Shown: one piece after another, positions 45,078-53,985 of the stretch
How the letters are laid out: every line of letters starts with the position of its first letter
How positions within the stretch are numbered: position 1 is the first letter of the stretch
Assembly: GCA_040880405.1 (NCBI GenBank)
Contig: JBBDIM010000213.1
Location: forward strand, 1-58,189
Direction: 5' to 3'
Source: JBBDIM01 sp040880405
GTDB lineage: Bacteria; Planctomycetota; Planctomycetia; Pirellulales; Pirellulaceae
DNA: 58,189 nt
Made by a program: the position numbers and the translations under genes
Notes under the pieces: generated by a model
What the model was told of the DNA's origin: nothing
Seen by the model: the letters and a program-made list of their open reading frames with translations, nothing else
Database searches by the model: none

Positions 45078-46673
45078 TTAGGGAAGCGGAGCCCCTTCCA
45101 TTCCCAATTGAACACCCAGCACGTCCAACGAGTGTCCTCTCCCTAGGTGGGTAAGTTCACGCCAGAGGGCAATCCGAGGTTGGAGTTGGGTGGCGTCGAT
45201 GATTACCTCATGACGGCTAAACGAGCTGCCCCCTTGGAAGTAACCAACCACTTGGGCACGGTAGACATCGCCACCGGCACACACAAACGGCATGAGGGCC
45301 TTCATTTGTTCCAGGTCGACAATCTCCTCTGTCAGTAGCCAAGTCTCATTGCCCATCAGGGGGAAATCAAGTCCTGGGTTGGGAACTCTGGTTTGGAGGA
45401 TGAGATCAACTTGCTCTTCTTCTAACCCCGGAATTCCCATTAAGATTTCATAAGGGGCTTGGTTTATGTTAATTCTACCCGGTATCGCTGGGGAGGGGTT
45501 AACGGTCAGGTTATCCATTAGCTGGGGTAGGTACAGCGCCATTGCAAGGCCATCCTCAAAAGGAGACATAAAAAAGCTGGTCTCGTCTCCTTCCTGAGAC
45601 TGGATCGCCGAACCGACTAAATCCAGTACCTGATTGAAGTTGTTGCCCCCCTCAGTCGTCAGATCAATCGGCGGTATCCCAGAAGTCGCCCGAGTGGGGT
45701 CCACAGTGCCTGTGAAAGGACCATGCTGTCGATAGGCCACGATAAAATCGGCCCACTCTTCGGGAACCCGCTGCAAAAGATTATCGTGCAGAACTTGCAG
45801 ATCCTCTTCGTTGATGTAAATCCGTGGGAGCCCCTCGCTATTGGTGTTTCGTTCCATGCTGTTCAAAGTGAGATATGAAGACCAACCACGAGGTGGGATG
45901 GAAGCCAATAATTGCTCGGCCAAGGGGTTGGCTCCCGGGGCGGATGCCATTTCATGGGAATCGACCATGCCATTGCGGTTGGCGTCTCGGCCGAATAGCA
46001 GATAGGGATGCATGTCGCGAACCAACAGGAGTTCCTCGACGGTCTCCAGAGGGCCATTCTTGGGCAGGTACGGGGGAGTGAGCGTGGAATAATGATCCGC
46101 CTCCACACCAAACTCGCGGGGTTCGTCGTCCTCGTCGATATAGTCGAGAATCGCGTCGGCGATTTCATCGGTCATCCCCGGCAGGGCCATTAGCAGTTCT
46201 TTGCCCGCGCCGGGTGACTGCTCATCCAATGAAGTCAAGGCGTTCAAATTAACCCGGGCGGACTCATCCTCCAATCCGAATCGCACCCCGGCGGACAAAC
46301 CTTGATCATCTTGCACTGGGGCGATGATGGAGTAACGGCCCTGAAATTCCGGTACCTCATTGGGGTAAATCAAGATTCCACGAAACATATCCGGATTGTC
46401 ATACAATCCTCCCATCGACTCCCGGTAATCGGGCTGCATTTGCAGAATACTCTCGGCAACGGCAATTCCTGATTCCGCCATCATCCGCGTCTGAAGCTGT
46501 TGTCCCTGCAGGTGAGTGCCCCGATTCTCGACTTCCATTAGTTGCGTGAAGGAGTAGGCCGAGAGGGACAACAGCATGACGACCACCAGCACCAAAAACA
46601 ACAAGGTGCCGCGGCGCTGCCGATGAATAACCGATGACGGAAAAGCAAATCGTGGCTGTGCGCGGTAACTCAT
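45078..46673 (-). CDS. gspK: type II secretion minor pseudopilin GspK
   Basis: 531 residues. A basic leader ends RRQRRG, followed by the pseudopilin N-helix TLLFLVLVVVMLLSLSAYSF; Glu5 is replaced by Phe, as expected for GspK, which sits at the tip. The body includes a helical domain with T-D-E-I-A-D-A-I-L-D-Y-I-D-E-D-D-E-P (the GspK helix-hairpin-type segment) and a second one, INQAPYEILMGIPGLEE. The ORF's leader from ATG 46673 is long (about 22 residues). Its start overlaps the gspJ stop by 4 bp. Confidence 0.92.
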   Translation of the reverse strand: MSYRAQPRFAFPSSVIHRQRRGTLLFLVLVVVMLLSLSAYSFTQLMEVENRGTHLQGQQLQTRMMAESGIAVAESILQMQPDYRESMGGLYDNPDMFRGILIYPNEVPEFQGRYSIIAPVQDDQGLSAGVRFGLEDESARVNLNALTSLDEQSPGAGKELLMALPGMTDEIADAILDYIDEDDEPREFGVEADHYSTLTPPYLPKNGPLETVEELLLVRDMHPYLLFGRDANRNGMVDSHEMASAPGANPLAEQLLASIPPRGWSSYLTLNSMERNTNSEGLPRIYINEEDLQVLHDNLLQRVPEEWADFIVAYRQHGPFTGTVDPTRATSGIPPIDLTTEGGNNFNQVLDLVGSAIQSQEGDETSFFMSPFEDGLAMALYLPQLMDNLTVNPSPAIPGRININQAPYEILMGIPGLEEEQVDLILQTRVPNPGLDFPLMGNETWLLTEEIVDLEQMKALMPFVCAGGDVYRAQVVGYFQGGSSFSRHEVIIDATQLQPRIALWRELTHLGRGHSLDVLGVQLGMEGAPLP

Positions 46674-47683
46674 AATCCCGATGCCCCCATTGCGGCACCG
46701 CTCGTCGTGCCCAACTGGTCGCTCGTCATCGTGGCGTCGGACCTCTTTCCGGTGGGGACGCGAATTAATCGCCGGAAGATGGTGCCTTGGATCGCGTTGG
46801 GATCGGTCGTTTCCTCCGGTGCTAAGGGCTCACCTCGGATTAGTTTTTCAGTCTGCTCGACCGATCGCAATGCAATGGTTACTTCAACAGCCAACGGCAA
46901 GCCCGTCATCACTTCCGAATCCCATTGATCGTACCATTGGAAACCATCGGTATATCGGAACATCAAGAATGTCACCTCGGCGGCGAGAATCTCACCGGCG
47001 GCATCCAAGGCAATAATATTTCCCATGTTCAAAGCGTAGTTGGTAACGGCCCGATCGATCTCCCGCCGGGCCAATCCCATTTGCGGCACCTCTTCGGTCG
47101 CCTCTCCAACTTCCCCGTGCATGAATCCGGTGACGCCCGGTTGAACAAGAAAATAATTGACGGTCTTAATGTCGCTGGGCATGTCGGCCAAACGTTGTTC
47201 GCTCAGGCCTAAAAACTGCTGCTCGTACTGGTCCGGACGAGGAAGTCGACTGACGTCGAAGCGAATCTCCGTGGTATTGCCGAACATTCCCACTGTGGGC
47301 GGGGTGCCCGAATCCAACATCATGCCAAGCGGATCGGTTTCCATCTCCGGGGCCAACAGGTCAAGTTCGCCCATCATGTCTTCACCGAGCATATCTTCCA
47401 TGCCACTAAGTGAAGAGGACATAGAGTTTGAAGCCATCTGGTCCAAACTGGAAAGGTCAACCTCCGCTTTCCAAACAGCGGACCGCAAATCCGACTCAAT
47501 CATCCGCATGATGGCCCGAGCCAATTGAGCCTGCTGCACCCCAGTTTGGCTCACGTTCAATTGGACCATGTAGTAATGGATGCCCCCCATCACGCCAGCA
47601 AGCAGAACCGCGGACAAGGCAGCCGCCAGGATCACCTCCATTAGGGTAATGCCGTGACTGCGAATTGTCTTTGGCGCGATCAT
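46670..47683 (-). CDS. gspJ: type II secretion minor pseudopilin GspJ
   Basis: 337 residues, above the common 190-220. A short leader (MIAPKTIRSHG) with Gly at -1 precedes ITLMEVILAAALSAVLLAGVMG, a class III prepilin helix with Glu5. An insert of Met/Ser/Asp-rich sequence (about 90-130: MSSSLSGMEDMLGED) separates the helix from the C-terminal beta domain (ITLRSVEQTEKLIRG-type end). It lies 4 bp after gspI and overlaps gspK, so order and coupling point to GspJ. Confidence 0.88.
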   Translation of the reverse strand: MIAPKTIRSHGITLMEVILAAALSAVLLAGVMGGIHYYMVQLNVSQTGVQQAQLARAIMRMIESDLRSAVWKAEVDLSSLDQMASNSMSSSLSGMEDMLGEDMMGELDLLAPEMETDPLGMMLDSGTPPTVGMFGNTTEIRFDVSRLPRPDQYEQQFLGLSEQRLADMPSDIKTVNYFLVQPGVTGFMHGEVGEATEEVPQMGLARREIDRAVTNYALNMGNIIALDAAGEILAAEVTFLMFRYTDGFQWYDQWDSEVMTGLPLAVEVTIALRSVEQTEKLIRGEPLAPEETTDPNAIQGTIFRRLIRVPTGKRSDATMTSDQLGTTSGAAMGASGL

Positions 47684-47687
47684 ATAA

Positions 47688-48173
47688 TTAAAGTCCAGGG
47701 GTTCCCGCTTGCGGCATCATCTGATCGTTCAGCATCGGATCAGGGGCCCAGCGAGCCAGTTCGAATGAATCGTAGTAAGCGGCCTGAGTCACATTGGCGC
47801 GATTGACACGGACCAGCACCATCACCAGGCCCTCGACCGGTGCCGGTTCCCAATCGATACTATATTCCCACTCGGGAACCTCGGTTCCTGGAGTGGTAAG
47901 AAGCCCGTTGTCCATCGCAACAGGCACGTTGGCTACGGGAGTTTGCGACAACATTCCCAGGGAGAATTCTTCCATCACGTTTTGAGCGATCATCTGGGCA
48001 TCCGTTAAGCTTTGCGCTTCCCGTGCGTTCCGATAGCCTGTAGCAACCAACTGGCTCAACATGGTGAATGAAACCGCCATGATGGCGAACGCAAGGACCA
48101 CTTCCAGCAGCGAGAATCCTTTGCCCGATAAGCGATTTCGGCGTGTGGGAAAAAGCGGGCGATGCGATTTCAT
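47688..48173 (-). CDS. gspI: type II secretion minor pseudopilin GspI
   Basis: 161 residues. Leader MKSHRPLFPTRRNRLSGKG, then FSLLEVVLAFAIMAVSFTML, a type IV prepilin N-helix with Gly(-1) and Glu5. The C-terminal part has the GspI-like pattern WEYSIDWEPAPVEGLVMVLVRV. It overlaps the gspH stop by 4 bp. GspI with GspJ and GspK builds the pseudopilus tip. Confidence 0.9.
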   Translation of the reverse strand: MKSHRPLFPTRRNRLSGKGFSLLEVVLAFAIMAVSFTMLSQLVATGYRNAREAQSLTDAQMIAQNVMEEFSLGMLSQTPVANVPVAMDNGLLTTPGTEVPEWEYSIDWEPAPVEGLVMVLVRVNRANVTQAAYYDSFELARWAPDPMLNDQMMPQAGTPGL

Positions 48174-48790
48174 GGGCCGGTTCCTCCCAGCGATGCGGTT
48201 ACTTCCTCGACTCGGGCGACACCCGTCAGGCCTCTCAGTTTTACCGAGAGGATCGTGCCATCCTCCGACTTCAAAAACACCTTAGCATCGGAGGTGGAAC
48301 CATCTGGGTAAAACAATATAGGGCGGATCTCCGACATCATCATGGTTTGGCCGGCCTCCTGCTCCAATTGAAATCCGCGCATGCTGGCCTTAACTTCATT
48401 GCCCGCAAAGACGACACCTTCGGGAAGTACTTCATTTCGAATTTCTTGCTCAGCCGATTGCATTGAGAAACTAGCTGTGTTCGCCCCTCCGCCGGGCATT
48501 CCGCCACCCACGCCGACTAGGTTACTTTCCAAGGCATCGTTTCCTTGAAGGTAAGGTTGAATCACATATTTTCCATTATCGACCTGGAATCGCATCATGC
48601 GGATCCGTCCTGATTCCATTGCCTCAATTCGGCCGCGGGAAAAATCAGCTTGCAACTGTTGGGCGGCGTACTGCAATCGCTGACTTTTTAGGGTGTTCAT
48701 GATCGCTGGAATACTGACTGCGGCAAACGCGGCAAGCAAGGCCAGCGCAAGAAGTAATTCCAACAGCGTGAAAGCGGAACGCTTTATCAT
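48170..48790 (-). CDS. gspH: type II secretion minor pseudopilin GspH
   Basis: 206 residues from ATG 48790. The helix FTLLELLLALALLAAFAAVS has Glu5, but the residue before the cleavage site is Ala (KRSA|FTLLE), not the usual Gly; Ala is tolerated in other prepilins. The frame is open far upstream, and a GTG at 48820 (leader VSKADALSNPMIKRSA) is a possible alternative start. The C-terminal domain includes RIRMMRFQVDNGKYVIQPY and an insert rich in Gly. The start codon lies in the hairpin at 48771-48814, and no clear SD precedes it. Identity as GspH rests on the order G-H-I-J-K. Confidence 0.82.
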   Translation of the reverse strand: MIKRSAFTLLELLLALALLAAFAAVSIPAIMNTLKSQRLQYAAQQLQADFSRGRIEAMESGRIRMMRFQVDNGKYVIQPYLQGNDALESNLVGVGGGMPGGGANTASFSMQSAEQEIRNEVLPEGVVFAGNEVKASMRGFQLEQEAGQTMMMSEIRPILFYPDGSTSDAKVFLKSEDGTILSVKLRGLTGVARVEEVTASLGGTGP

Positions 48791-48814
48791 CGGATTTGAT
48801 AAAGCGTCCGCTTT
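48771..48814 (-). promoter_or_regulatory. 18-bp hairpin enclosing the gspH start codon
   Basis: Read as minus-strand mRNA, 48814-48797 pairs with 48789-48771: 11 bp next to the loop (48797-48807 with 48779-48789) plus 7 bp beyond a single bulged base (48778). The 7-base loop is 48790-48796. The A of the gspH ATG is the last loop base and the U and G lie in the stem; the 3' arm encodes the first residues MIKRSAF. The fold must hide the start site. Confidence 0.75.
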
Positions 48815-48989
48815 GGACACGATAAAGCGGCAACCTGTCCGCGCAGCGGTTGATCGTTTGGAAATCTTCCAATGCAGCGAACCAAATTCGAAGTAACGAG
48901 GAAACTTGCTCATGCTTGAATCCAATGGATCCGCCGATGGTAACGAACGAAGCCAATGCGTCTGTTGGTTGATCATTAAGGTCCGAAGT

Positions 48990-49019
48990 AACGACTTGTC
49001 GCCGATCGGACAAGTCGTT
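48990..49019 (-). promoter_or_regulatory. 11-bp hairpin after gspG
   Basis: AACGACTTGTC (48990-49000) and GACAAGTCGTT (49009-49019) are perfect inverted repeats with an 8-base loop, 34 bases after the gspG stop in the 262-bp gspG-gspH gap. No T run follows on the minus strand, so it is more likely an RNA-stability or processing hairpin than a full terminator. Confidence 0.7.
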
Positions 49020-49052
49020 TGCGGCATCCGAGTCGCTTGGCGCATTACAGCA

Positions 49053-49463
49053 CTAAATCGAGATGTCATCATCCGTACCGCTGGCACCGTCGGGCCCCAT
49101 CGACCCAATTTGGTACTCGGTTCCGCTTCCTTCGTACTGGTAGTCGTTGTCCCAAGGATCCTTTGGAATCTCCTTCGACTCCAGGTAAGGACCTTTCCAT
49201 CGGTCTGCTCGTGAATCGGAAGGTTGTTGTAGCAAGTCATTCAGCGACTGTGGCGCGGTGTTCATGTGTAACATATAAAGCTTGACCGCTTGATTCAAAT
49301 TGCCAATTTGGACCTTCGCTTGATCCTGTAGTGCCCCTTGTTGCGCTTGGAAAATCGCTACCCCGGCAAACGAACCGAGAATCACCAAGATGACCAGTAC
49401 CAAAAGCACTTCGATTAAAGTAAAACCACTTCGCCGTCGCCGGCACTTCCTAATTTGTCGCAT
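49053..49463 (-). CDS. gspG: type II secretion major pseudopilin GspG
   Basis: 136 residues. A basic leader (MRQIRKCRRRRSG) ends in Gly(-1), then FTLIEVLLVLVILVILGSFAG with Glu5. The C-terminal part carries the GspG signature: KGPYLESKEIPKDPWDNDYQY and the Ca2+-binding loop GPDGASGTDDDI. It polymerises into the pseudopilus. ATG 49463 follows GGAGA. The next gene is separated by 262 bp that hold a hairpin, which may help to give more GspG than the minor pseudopilins. Confidence 0.97.
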   Translation of the reverse strand: MRQIRKCRRRRSGFTLIEVLLVLVILVILGSFAGVAIFQAQQGALQDQAKVQIGNLNQAVKLYMLHMNTAPQSLNDLLQQPSDSRADRWKGPYLESKEIPKDPWDNDYQYEGSGTEYQIGSMGPDGASGTDDDISI

Positions 49464-49510
49464 GACTAAACTCTCCTAAATCCTAACTATTCATTGAAGC
49501 GCGATCTGAA

Positions 49511-50716
49511 CTACAGGGCACTGCTCATGTTGAACATAGGCAAAAGCAGCGCTAACACAACCACTAGAACGACACTTGCCATTACGAGTAACATCATTGG
49601 CTCTAGCAAACGGACCGTTAAGTCCAGTTTGCGGCTCGTCCGCTTTTCTAGACTGTCCGCGATCTCTACGAGTACCGTATCCAAAGTATTCGATTCCTCG
49701 GCGACGCTGATCATTTCGACCACTGTCTTGGGGAAGTATCCCGATTGGCTAAGGGGGGCGGCCAAAGATTCACCGGACGAAATATTTTCTGAGGCTTCAT
49801 CAATGGCCGAGGCCAAAACTCGGTTGCCGGCCGCTTCGGCGCTGATCTCTAGCGCACGCAAGATAGGGACGCCATTTTTTAACATGGTTCCTAACACGCG
49901 GCAAAATCGAGCGACCGCCAATGACAAGATAATGGGGCCAAATAGGGGTACCTTTATCTTGAAGTAGTCAAATCTTCTCTGACCGTTTTCAGACTGAAAA
50001 TAGCTTCGAAAATAAAATCCGAGAAAGGCGACCGCCGCGAGCAGGATCAATCCATAAGTCTGTAGGGTGCTACTGAACCATAGCAACAGATCAGTGATCA
50101 GTGGCAACTGGCCTCGATCTCGCAAGCGAGTAAACATGTCTTCAAATAGAGGTACGAAAAATACAATTAACACCGTTAATACCGAAGTGCCGACCACACT
50201 CAAGAGAATTGGATAGGCCAAAGCACTGATCGTGCGTCCCTTGAGATCCTCTTGTTCCTCAGTGAACTTTGCTACTCTCTCTAGGGCATCTTCCAGAAAA
50301 CCACCCTCGGCTCCTGCCTTGACCATGTTGATGGCCATGTTGTTGAAGGCTTTGGGGTGCCGCGACATGGCGGAATCGAGGGTATCCCCTTCTTCCACTC
50401 GATTGCGAACATCTTCCAGGACCTCTTTTAAGGCGGGACTTGAGGCCTGATCCAAGAGCACATTGAGCGACCGCATCAGCGGCACACCGCTCCGCAAGAG
50501 TGAAGAGAGCTGAGCGTACAGAATCGCACATTGTTGAGCGCCGATCCGTTTGCCGCCAATTCGGAACTTCACGTTGGCTTTTTGCGTCTTGACTTCAAGT
50601 GGAAAGAGCGCTCGGGCCATTAAAATATTGAGGGCGTCCCCTTCAGTCTGCGCGGCAAGTGACCCATTGACCTTTTGTCCTTGGGCGTTTCTGGCAATGT
50701 AAGTGAAGTCAGGCAT
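49511..50716 (-). CDS. gspF: type II secretion platform protein GspF
   Basis: 401 residues, the usual length. MPDFTYIARNAQGQKVNGSL at the start is typical. Two GspF domains are seen: residues about 70-190 (LYAQLSSLLRSGVPLMRSLNVL; VKAGAEGGFLEDALERVA) and 270-395 (FCRVLGTMLKNGVPILRALEIS; ISVAEESNTLDTVLVEIAD), with three membrane helices around 170-195, 215-240 and 375-400. It forms the inner-membrane platform on which GspE acts. It lies between gspE and gspG. Confidence 0.96.
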   Translation of the reverse strand: MPDFTYIARNAQGQKVNGSLAAQTEGDALNILMARALFPLEVKTQKANVKFRIGGKRIGAQQCAILYAQLSSLLRSGVPLMRSLNVLLDQASSPALKEVLEDVRNRVEEGDTLDSAMSRHPKAFNNMAINMVKAGAEGGFLEDALERVAKFTEEQEDLKGRTISALAYPILLSVVGTSVLTVLIVFFVPLFEDMFTRLRDRGQLPLITDLLLWFSSTLQTYGLILLAAVAFLGFYFRSYFQSENGQRRFDYFKIKVPLFGPIILSLAVARFCRVLGTMLKNGVPILRALEISAEAAGNRVLASAIDEASENISSGESLAAPLSQSGYFPKTVVEMISVAEESNTLDTVLVEIADSLEKRTSRKLDLTVRLLEPMMLLVMASVVLVVVLALLLPMFNMSSAL

Positions 50717-50794
50717 TGAATTGAGAACGGGGAACTGCCAATTTAAGGTAATTGATTACGGACGAAATCCGTGCGGCCTATGAGGCTTTTCGGT

Positions 50795-52513
50795 TTAACC
50801 ATGAACATGATCGCTTTTGGTAACGCGGAGAATCTCTTCGACGGAGGTGTCTCCCGCCAAAGCTTTACGCCAGCCATATTCTCGTAGGGTGACCATGCCG
50901 GACCTCATGGCCGCTTGTTTAAGTTCGTAGCTGCTGACATTGTCGTGGGCCATTTTTTTGACCTCTTCTGTCGAGACCAGCAGTTCGTAAATTCCCATTC
51001 GGCCCGAATATCCCATGCCGCGACAGTGGCGACATCCGACGGGATGGTACAGCTTGGTGGCACCGGTCTCTTCCAATTTGTCCCAGGGGAAATCATCGGG
51101 AAGATCGATTCGATGGACATCGTGTAGTTCTCGACAGTGAGGGCACAGCTTCCGGACCAATCGCTGGGCCATTACTCCTTCCACCGTGCTGGCGATTAAA
51201 AACGGTTCGACCCCCATATCCACCAACCGAGCAAAGGATCCTGCCGCGTCGTTGGTGTGTAATGTACTGAAAACCAAGTGGCCGGTTAATGAGGCCTGAA
51301 TCGCGTTCTCGGCCGTCTCCAAATCTCGAATTTCACCAACCAGCACGACATCCGGATCATGTCGCAAAATACTACGGAGCGAGGCCGCGAAAGTCAGACC
51401 AATCTTGCTGTGGACTTGAATTTGATTGATCCCATCAAGCTGATACTCGACGGGGTCCTCAGTCGTAATGATTTTGGTCGCCTCGTCACGAATTTCCAAA
51501 AGCGAACTGTAAAGGGTGGTGGTCTTACCGGAGCCGGTCGGCCCGGTAACCAGGATGATTCCGTGGGGAAGGCGAATTAGTTCACGGAATCGGGCGTAGA
51601 CATCCTCGTCCATCCCGATTTTTCGTAGATCAAGGCTCAAGTTTCCCTTGTCCAAGATACGCATGACGATACTCTCGCCGTGGATCATCGGGATCACGGA
51701 AACACGAATATCAATCTCACGTCCACGAACCTTAAGTTTCATCCGGCCGTCTTGAGGCAACCGTTTTTCGGCGATATTTAGCCGAGACATGATCTTCAAT
51801 CGACTAATGATTGCCGCTTGAAAATAATTAATCTCTGGTGGCACCGGCTGTGACTGGAGCATCCCATCGACCCGGTAACGGATCACCAACGTATTGTTGT
51901 TCTGGGATTCCACGTGAACGTCGCTCGCGCGAGATTCGATCGCTTCGAGTAAGATTTCATTCACGAGGCGGATAACCGAGGCCTCTTGCTCAACCTCGGC
52001 CAATTCCGAGTCATCATCAAGGTCGGCGAGAAGTTCGACGTCTCCATCGTCGTCGTCCTTGTTGCGGGCCATCATCCCTTCAACCGTTTCACCGCCGACC
52101 CCCATGTTGGCCTTGATCAACTTGGCGATCTCTTCGCGACCCGCGAGGACTGGGATCACTGATAGTCCTGTGGCGGTGGCGACTTCATCTAACGGGTAAA
52201 GATCAAAGGGATCGTTTGTGGCGACGATAATGCTGCCATTCTCACGCCGCAATGGGAACAGTGATTGTCGATAAATGAGACGTTGTGGGATGCTCTTGAT
52301 TAGGGTCCGGTCAATCTCGGCATGAGCCAAATCGACGTATTCGAGTCCAACTTCCTCGCCCAGTGCCCTTAGCGCGACCTCCTCATCGACAAAGCCAAGC
52401 TCGACGGCTTTGTTGATGAAGTCGGAGCGGCTTTCCTGCTCTCGACGGACAATGTCAGATTGGTCCATCGTCAACAGGCCACGCCGTTGCAATATGTCGC
52501 CAGCTTCAATCAT
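50795..52513 (-). CDS. gspE: type II secretion ATPase GspE
   Basis: 572 residues. An N1E-type domain (1-140) is followed by an acidic linker (NKDDDDGDVELLADLDDD), then the ATPase core: Walker A GPTGSGKTTT (324-333), Asp box, Walker B ILRHDPDVVLVGEIRD, His box TGHLVFSTLHTNDA, and a four-cysteine zinc motif (CPHC then CRHC) in the C-terminal domain. It powers pseudopilus assembly. It is the first gene of the operon; 322 bp separate it from the divergent-looking block upstream, in which a terminator of the next gene lies. Confidence 0.97.
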   Translation of the reverse strand: MIEAGDILQRRGLLTMDQSDIVRREQESRSDFINKAVELGFVDEEVALRALGEEVGLEYVDLAHAEIDRTLIKSIPQRLIYRQSLFPLRRENGSIIVATNDPFDLYPLDEVATATGLSVIPVLAGREEIAKLIKANMGVGGETVEGMMARNKDDDDGDVELLADLDDDSELAEVEQEASVIRLVNEILLEAIESRASDVHVESQNNNTLVIRYRVDGMLQSQPVPPEINYFQAAIISRLKIMSRLNIAEKRLPQDGRMKLKVRGREIDIRVSVIPMIHGESIVMRILDKGNLSLDLRKIGMDEDVYARFRELIRLPHGIILVTGPTGSGKTTTLYSSLLEIRDEATKIITTEDPVEYQLDGINQIQVHSKIGLTFAASLRSILRHDPDVVLVGEIRDLETAENAIQASLTGHLVFSTLHTNDAAGSFARLVDMGVEPFLIASTVEGVMAQRLVRKLCPHCRELHDVHRIDLPDDFPWDKLEETGATKLYHPVGCRHCRGMGYSGRMGIYELLVSTEEVKKMAHDNVSSYELKQAAMRSGMVTLREYGWRKALAGDTSVEEILRVTKSDHVHG

Positions 52514-52777
52514 CAGTGGACCACGCTAAGTCAATGGGAAATCAGCAATTGGGGGGAGGACGAACAATTTGCTCGAGAGGGACATCACCCCTTCTCCATT
52601 GTAGTTGTGGGATCGCTGTCGTATCGAGAATCCTTACGTAGGAAAGTCAAAACGGCCAATCCGTTAGGAACCACCGACGTTACCGTATCCTCTTGTTTAA
52701 ACGACCGTAAGGGTGGGAAAGTTTCGGTGGTGGGGAGGAAATTGGGAATAGATTCCCGGGTGGGGGTGGGGGCAACG

Positions 52778-52810
52778 CAAAACCCCTCCCTTGTTGTAAC
52801 AAAGGAGGGG
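52778..52810 (-). terminator. intrinsic terminator after the Spy-like gene
   Basis: CCCCTCC... (52783-52795) pairs with ...GGAGGGG (52798-52810), an imperfect stem of about 12 bp with a short loop; on the minus strand it is followed by four T residues (52779-52782). It closes the gene at 52836-53621 and separates it from gspE. Confidence 0.8.
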
Positions 52811-52835
52811 CAAAGTTCCAAATGGTGGTTAGCGA

Positions 52836-53621
52836 TTAAAGTTGGCCACGACCTGGGCGACCACCCTCACCGCGTGGACCACGGGGGCCACCTTCGCCAC
52901 GTTGACGACCGCCTTCCCCTCGTTCGCCACGACCACCGGGTCCGGCACCGAATCCACCGCGACCAGGGCCGGGGGCTTCCATTTCAAAGGGCTCACCCAT
53001 CTTTTTCTTCAGTTGCTCCTGCTGCTCGGTTGTCAGGACACTCATCAATTTTTCCTCAGCGTCCTTTTGGAGTTCCGCGATTTTCTCGCGAAGTTCCACT
53101 TGTGCAGCCTGACTTTTCTCTCGCAGTTCTTCCCTTTGTGCGTCGGAAATCCCCAATTCTTCAGCCAGTGGACCGGCTGAGAGCGCGCGAGCCACGCCGC
53201 CCTGACCACGCATCTGCATTTGAACGGAGATCTGGTTCAAGCGTTCCATCTGGTGAGGCAGCAAGATCGTACCGAGCTCTTTTCGAATGTCGGCTTGGAC
53301 GTTAGCCATCCGCTCTCTTCGCTCTTCCGGGCTCGCTTCCCGCAGGCCGGCGAAAGCCTCTCGCATCTTTTCGCGAGTACTCTCACGAAGCGATTCAATA
53401 TCTCGCATTTGATCGCCCACAACCTCGATCTCACGTCGGATTTGCTCGTTGTTCAGGAGATTTACGAGATCCCCCTGTCCGCCGCCAAACCCGCCACCGA
53501 AACCACCAGGACGGCCTCCACCGGGACGACCACCTCCAGGCTGTGCCATTACCGAACCACCAAGCAGGGCCACCAAGCCCAACACCAGCAGCGATTTACC
53601 AAGCCAATTTGTGCGATTCAT
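52836..53621 (-). CDS. exported Gly-rich, Spy/CpxP-like protein
   Basis: 261 residues from ATG 53621, which follows GAGGAG; the frame to 53786 lacks an SD. A signal peptide (LLVLGLVALLGGSVMAQ) is followed by a Gly/Pro/Arg-rich stretch (GGGRPGGGRPGGFGGGFGGG), a helical region with repeated LTxxQ-type helices (ELREKSQAAQVELREKIAE; VLTTEQQEQLKKKMG) and a Gly/Arg/Pro-rich tail. The helical core resembles Spy/CpxP-type periplasmic chaperones, but similarity is limited to this pattern. Divergent from the EF-hand gene. Confidence 0.7.
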   Translation of the reverse strand: MNRTNWLGKSLLVLGLVALLGGSVMAQPGGGRPGGGRPGGFGGGFGGGQGDLVNLLNNEQIRREIEVVGDQMRDIESLRESTREKMREAFAGLREASPEERRERMANVQADIRKELGTILLPHQMERLNQISVQMQMRGQGGVARALSAGPLAEELGISDAQREELREKSQAAQVELREKIAELQKDAEEKLMSVLTTEQQEQLKKKMGEPFEMEAPGPGRGGFGAGPGGRGERGEGGRQRGEGGPRGPRGEGGRPGRGQL

Positions 53622-53985
53622 AGTTTCTCCTCGTTCGTAGATCAGGGGAATAGGGTTAGTCATTGGATTCACGGCACAAAGCCGAGCAGTTGTATCTTTA
53701 TCAACAGGCGATTCAACCGAACCTAGACGCAGAGGTTTCGGGGGAATTCGAGAATACCGAAAAATATCGCGAAAAAATTTGCTCATCGTTCGAATCTTGG
53801 CAACACCCTGGACAGCCTGACGGTGTTGAACTTTATGACGGCGATGCGACGCCTCGTTGAAGTATCGCGGGGAGGCCTTGGCCTATCCGCTGTTAAATAC
53901 CGGATGTTCAATTAGAATTGGCACTTAGGGTGCCGTTTAACGCGGTGGCTTAACAATGCCCCGGAATTCCCACAGGAACTCAGCG
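53622..53985. other. 364-bp interval between divergent exported genes
   Basis: No gene is evident. The minus-strand frame extending past the Spy-like start codon and a plus-strand frame at 53663-53860 have no domains. Both promoters should be here. The sequence around 53755-53785 is rich in AAAAAT-type runs. No hexamer pair was assigned. Confidence 0.5.

Noticed and set aside
48791..49240. 150-residue N-terminal extension in frame with gspH
   Set aside because: It would run antisense-free but through the 3' part of gspG in another frame and put the pseudopilin helix in the middle of a protein, which is incompatible with prepilin processing.
52460..53305. 281-residue plus-strand frame at the start of gspE and over the Spy-like gene
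   Set aside because: Antisense to two genes with better evidence; composition reflects their Gly/Arg codons in reverse.
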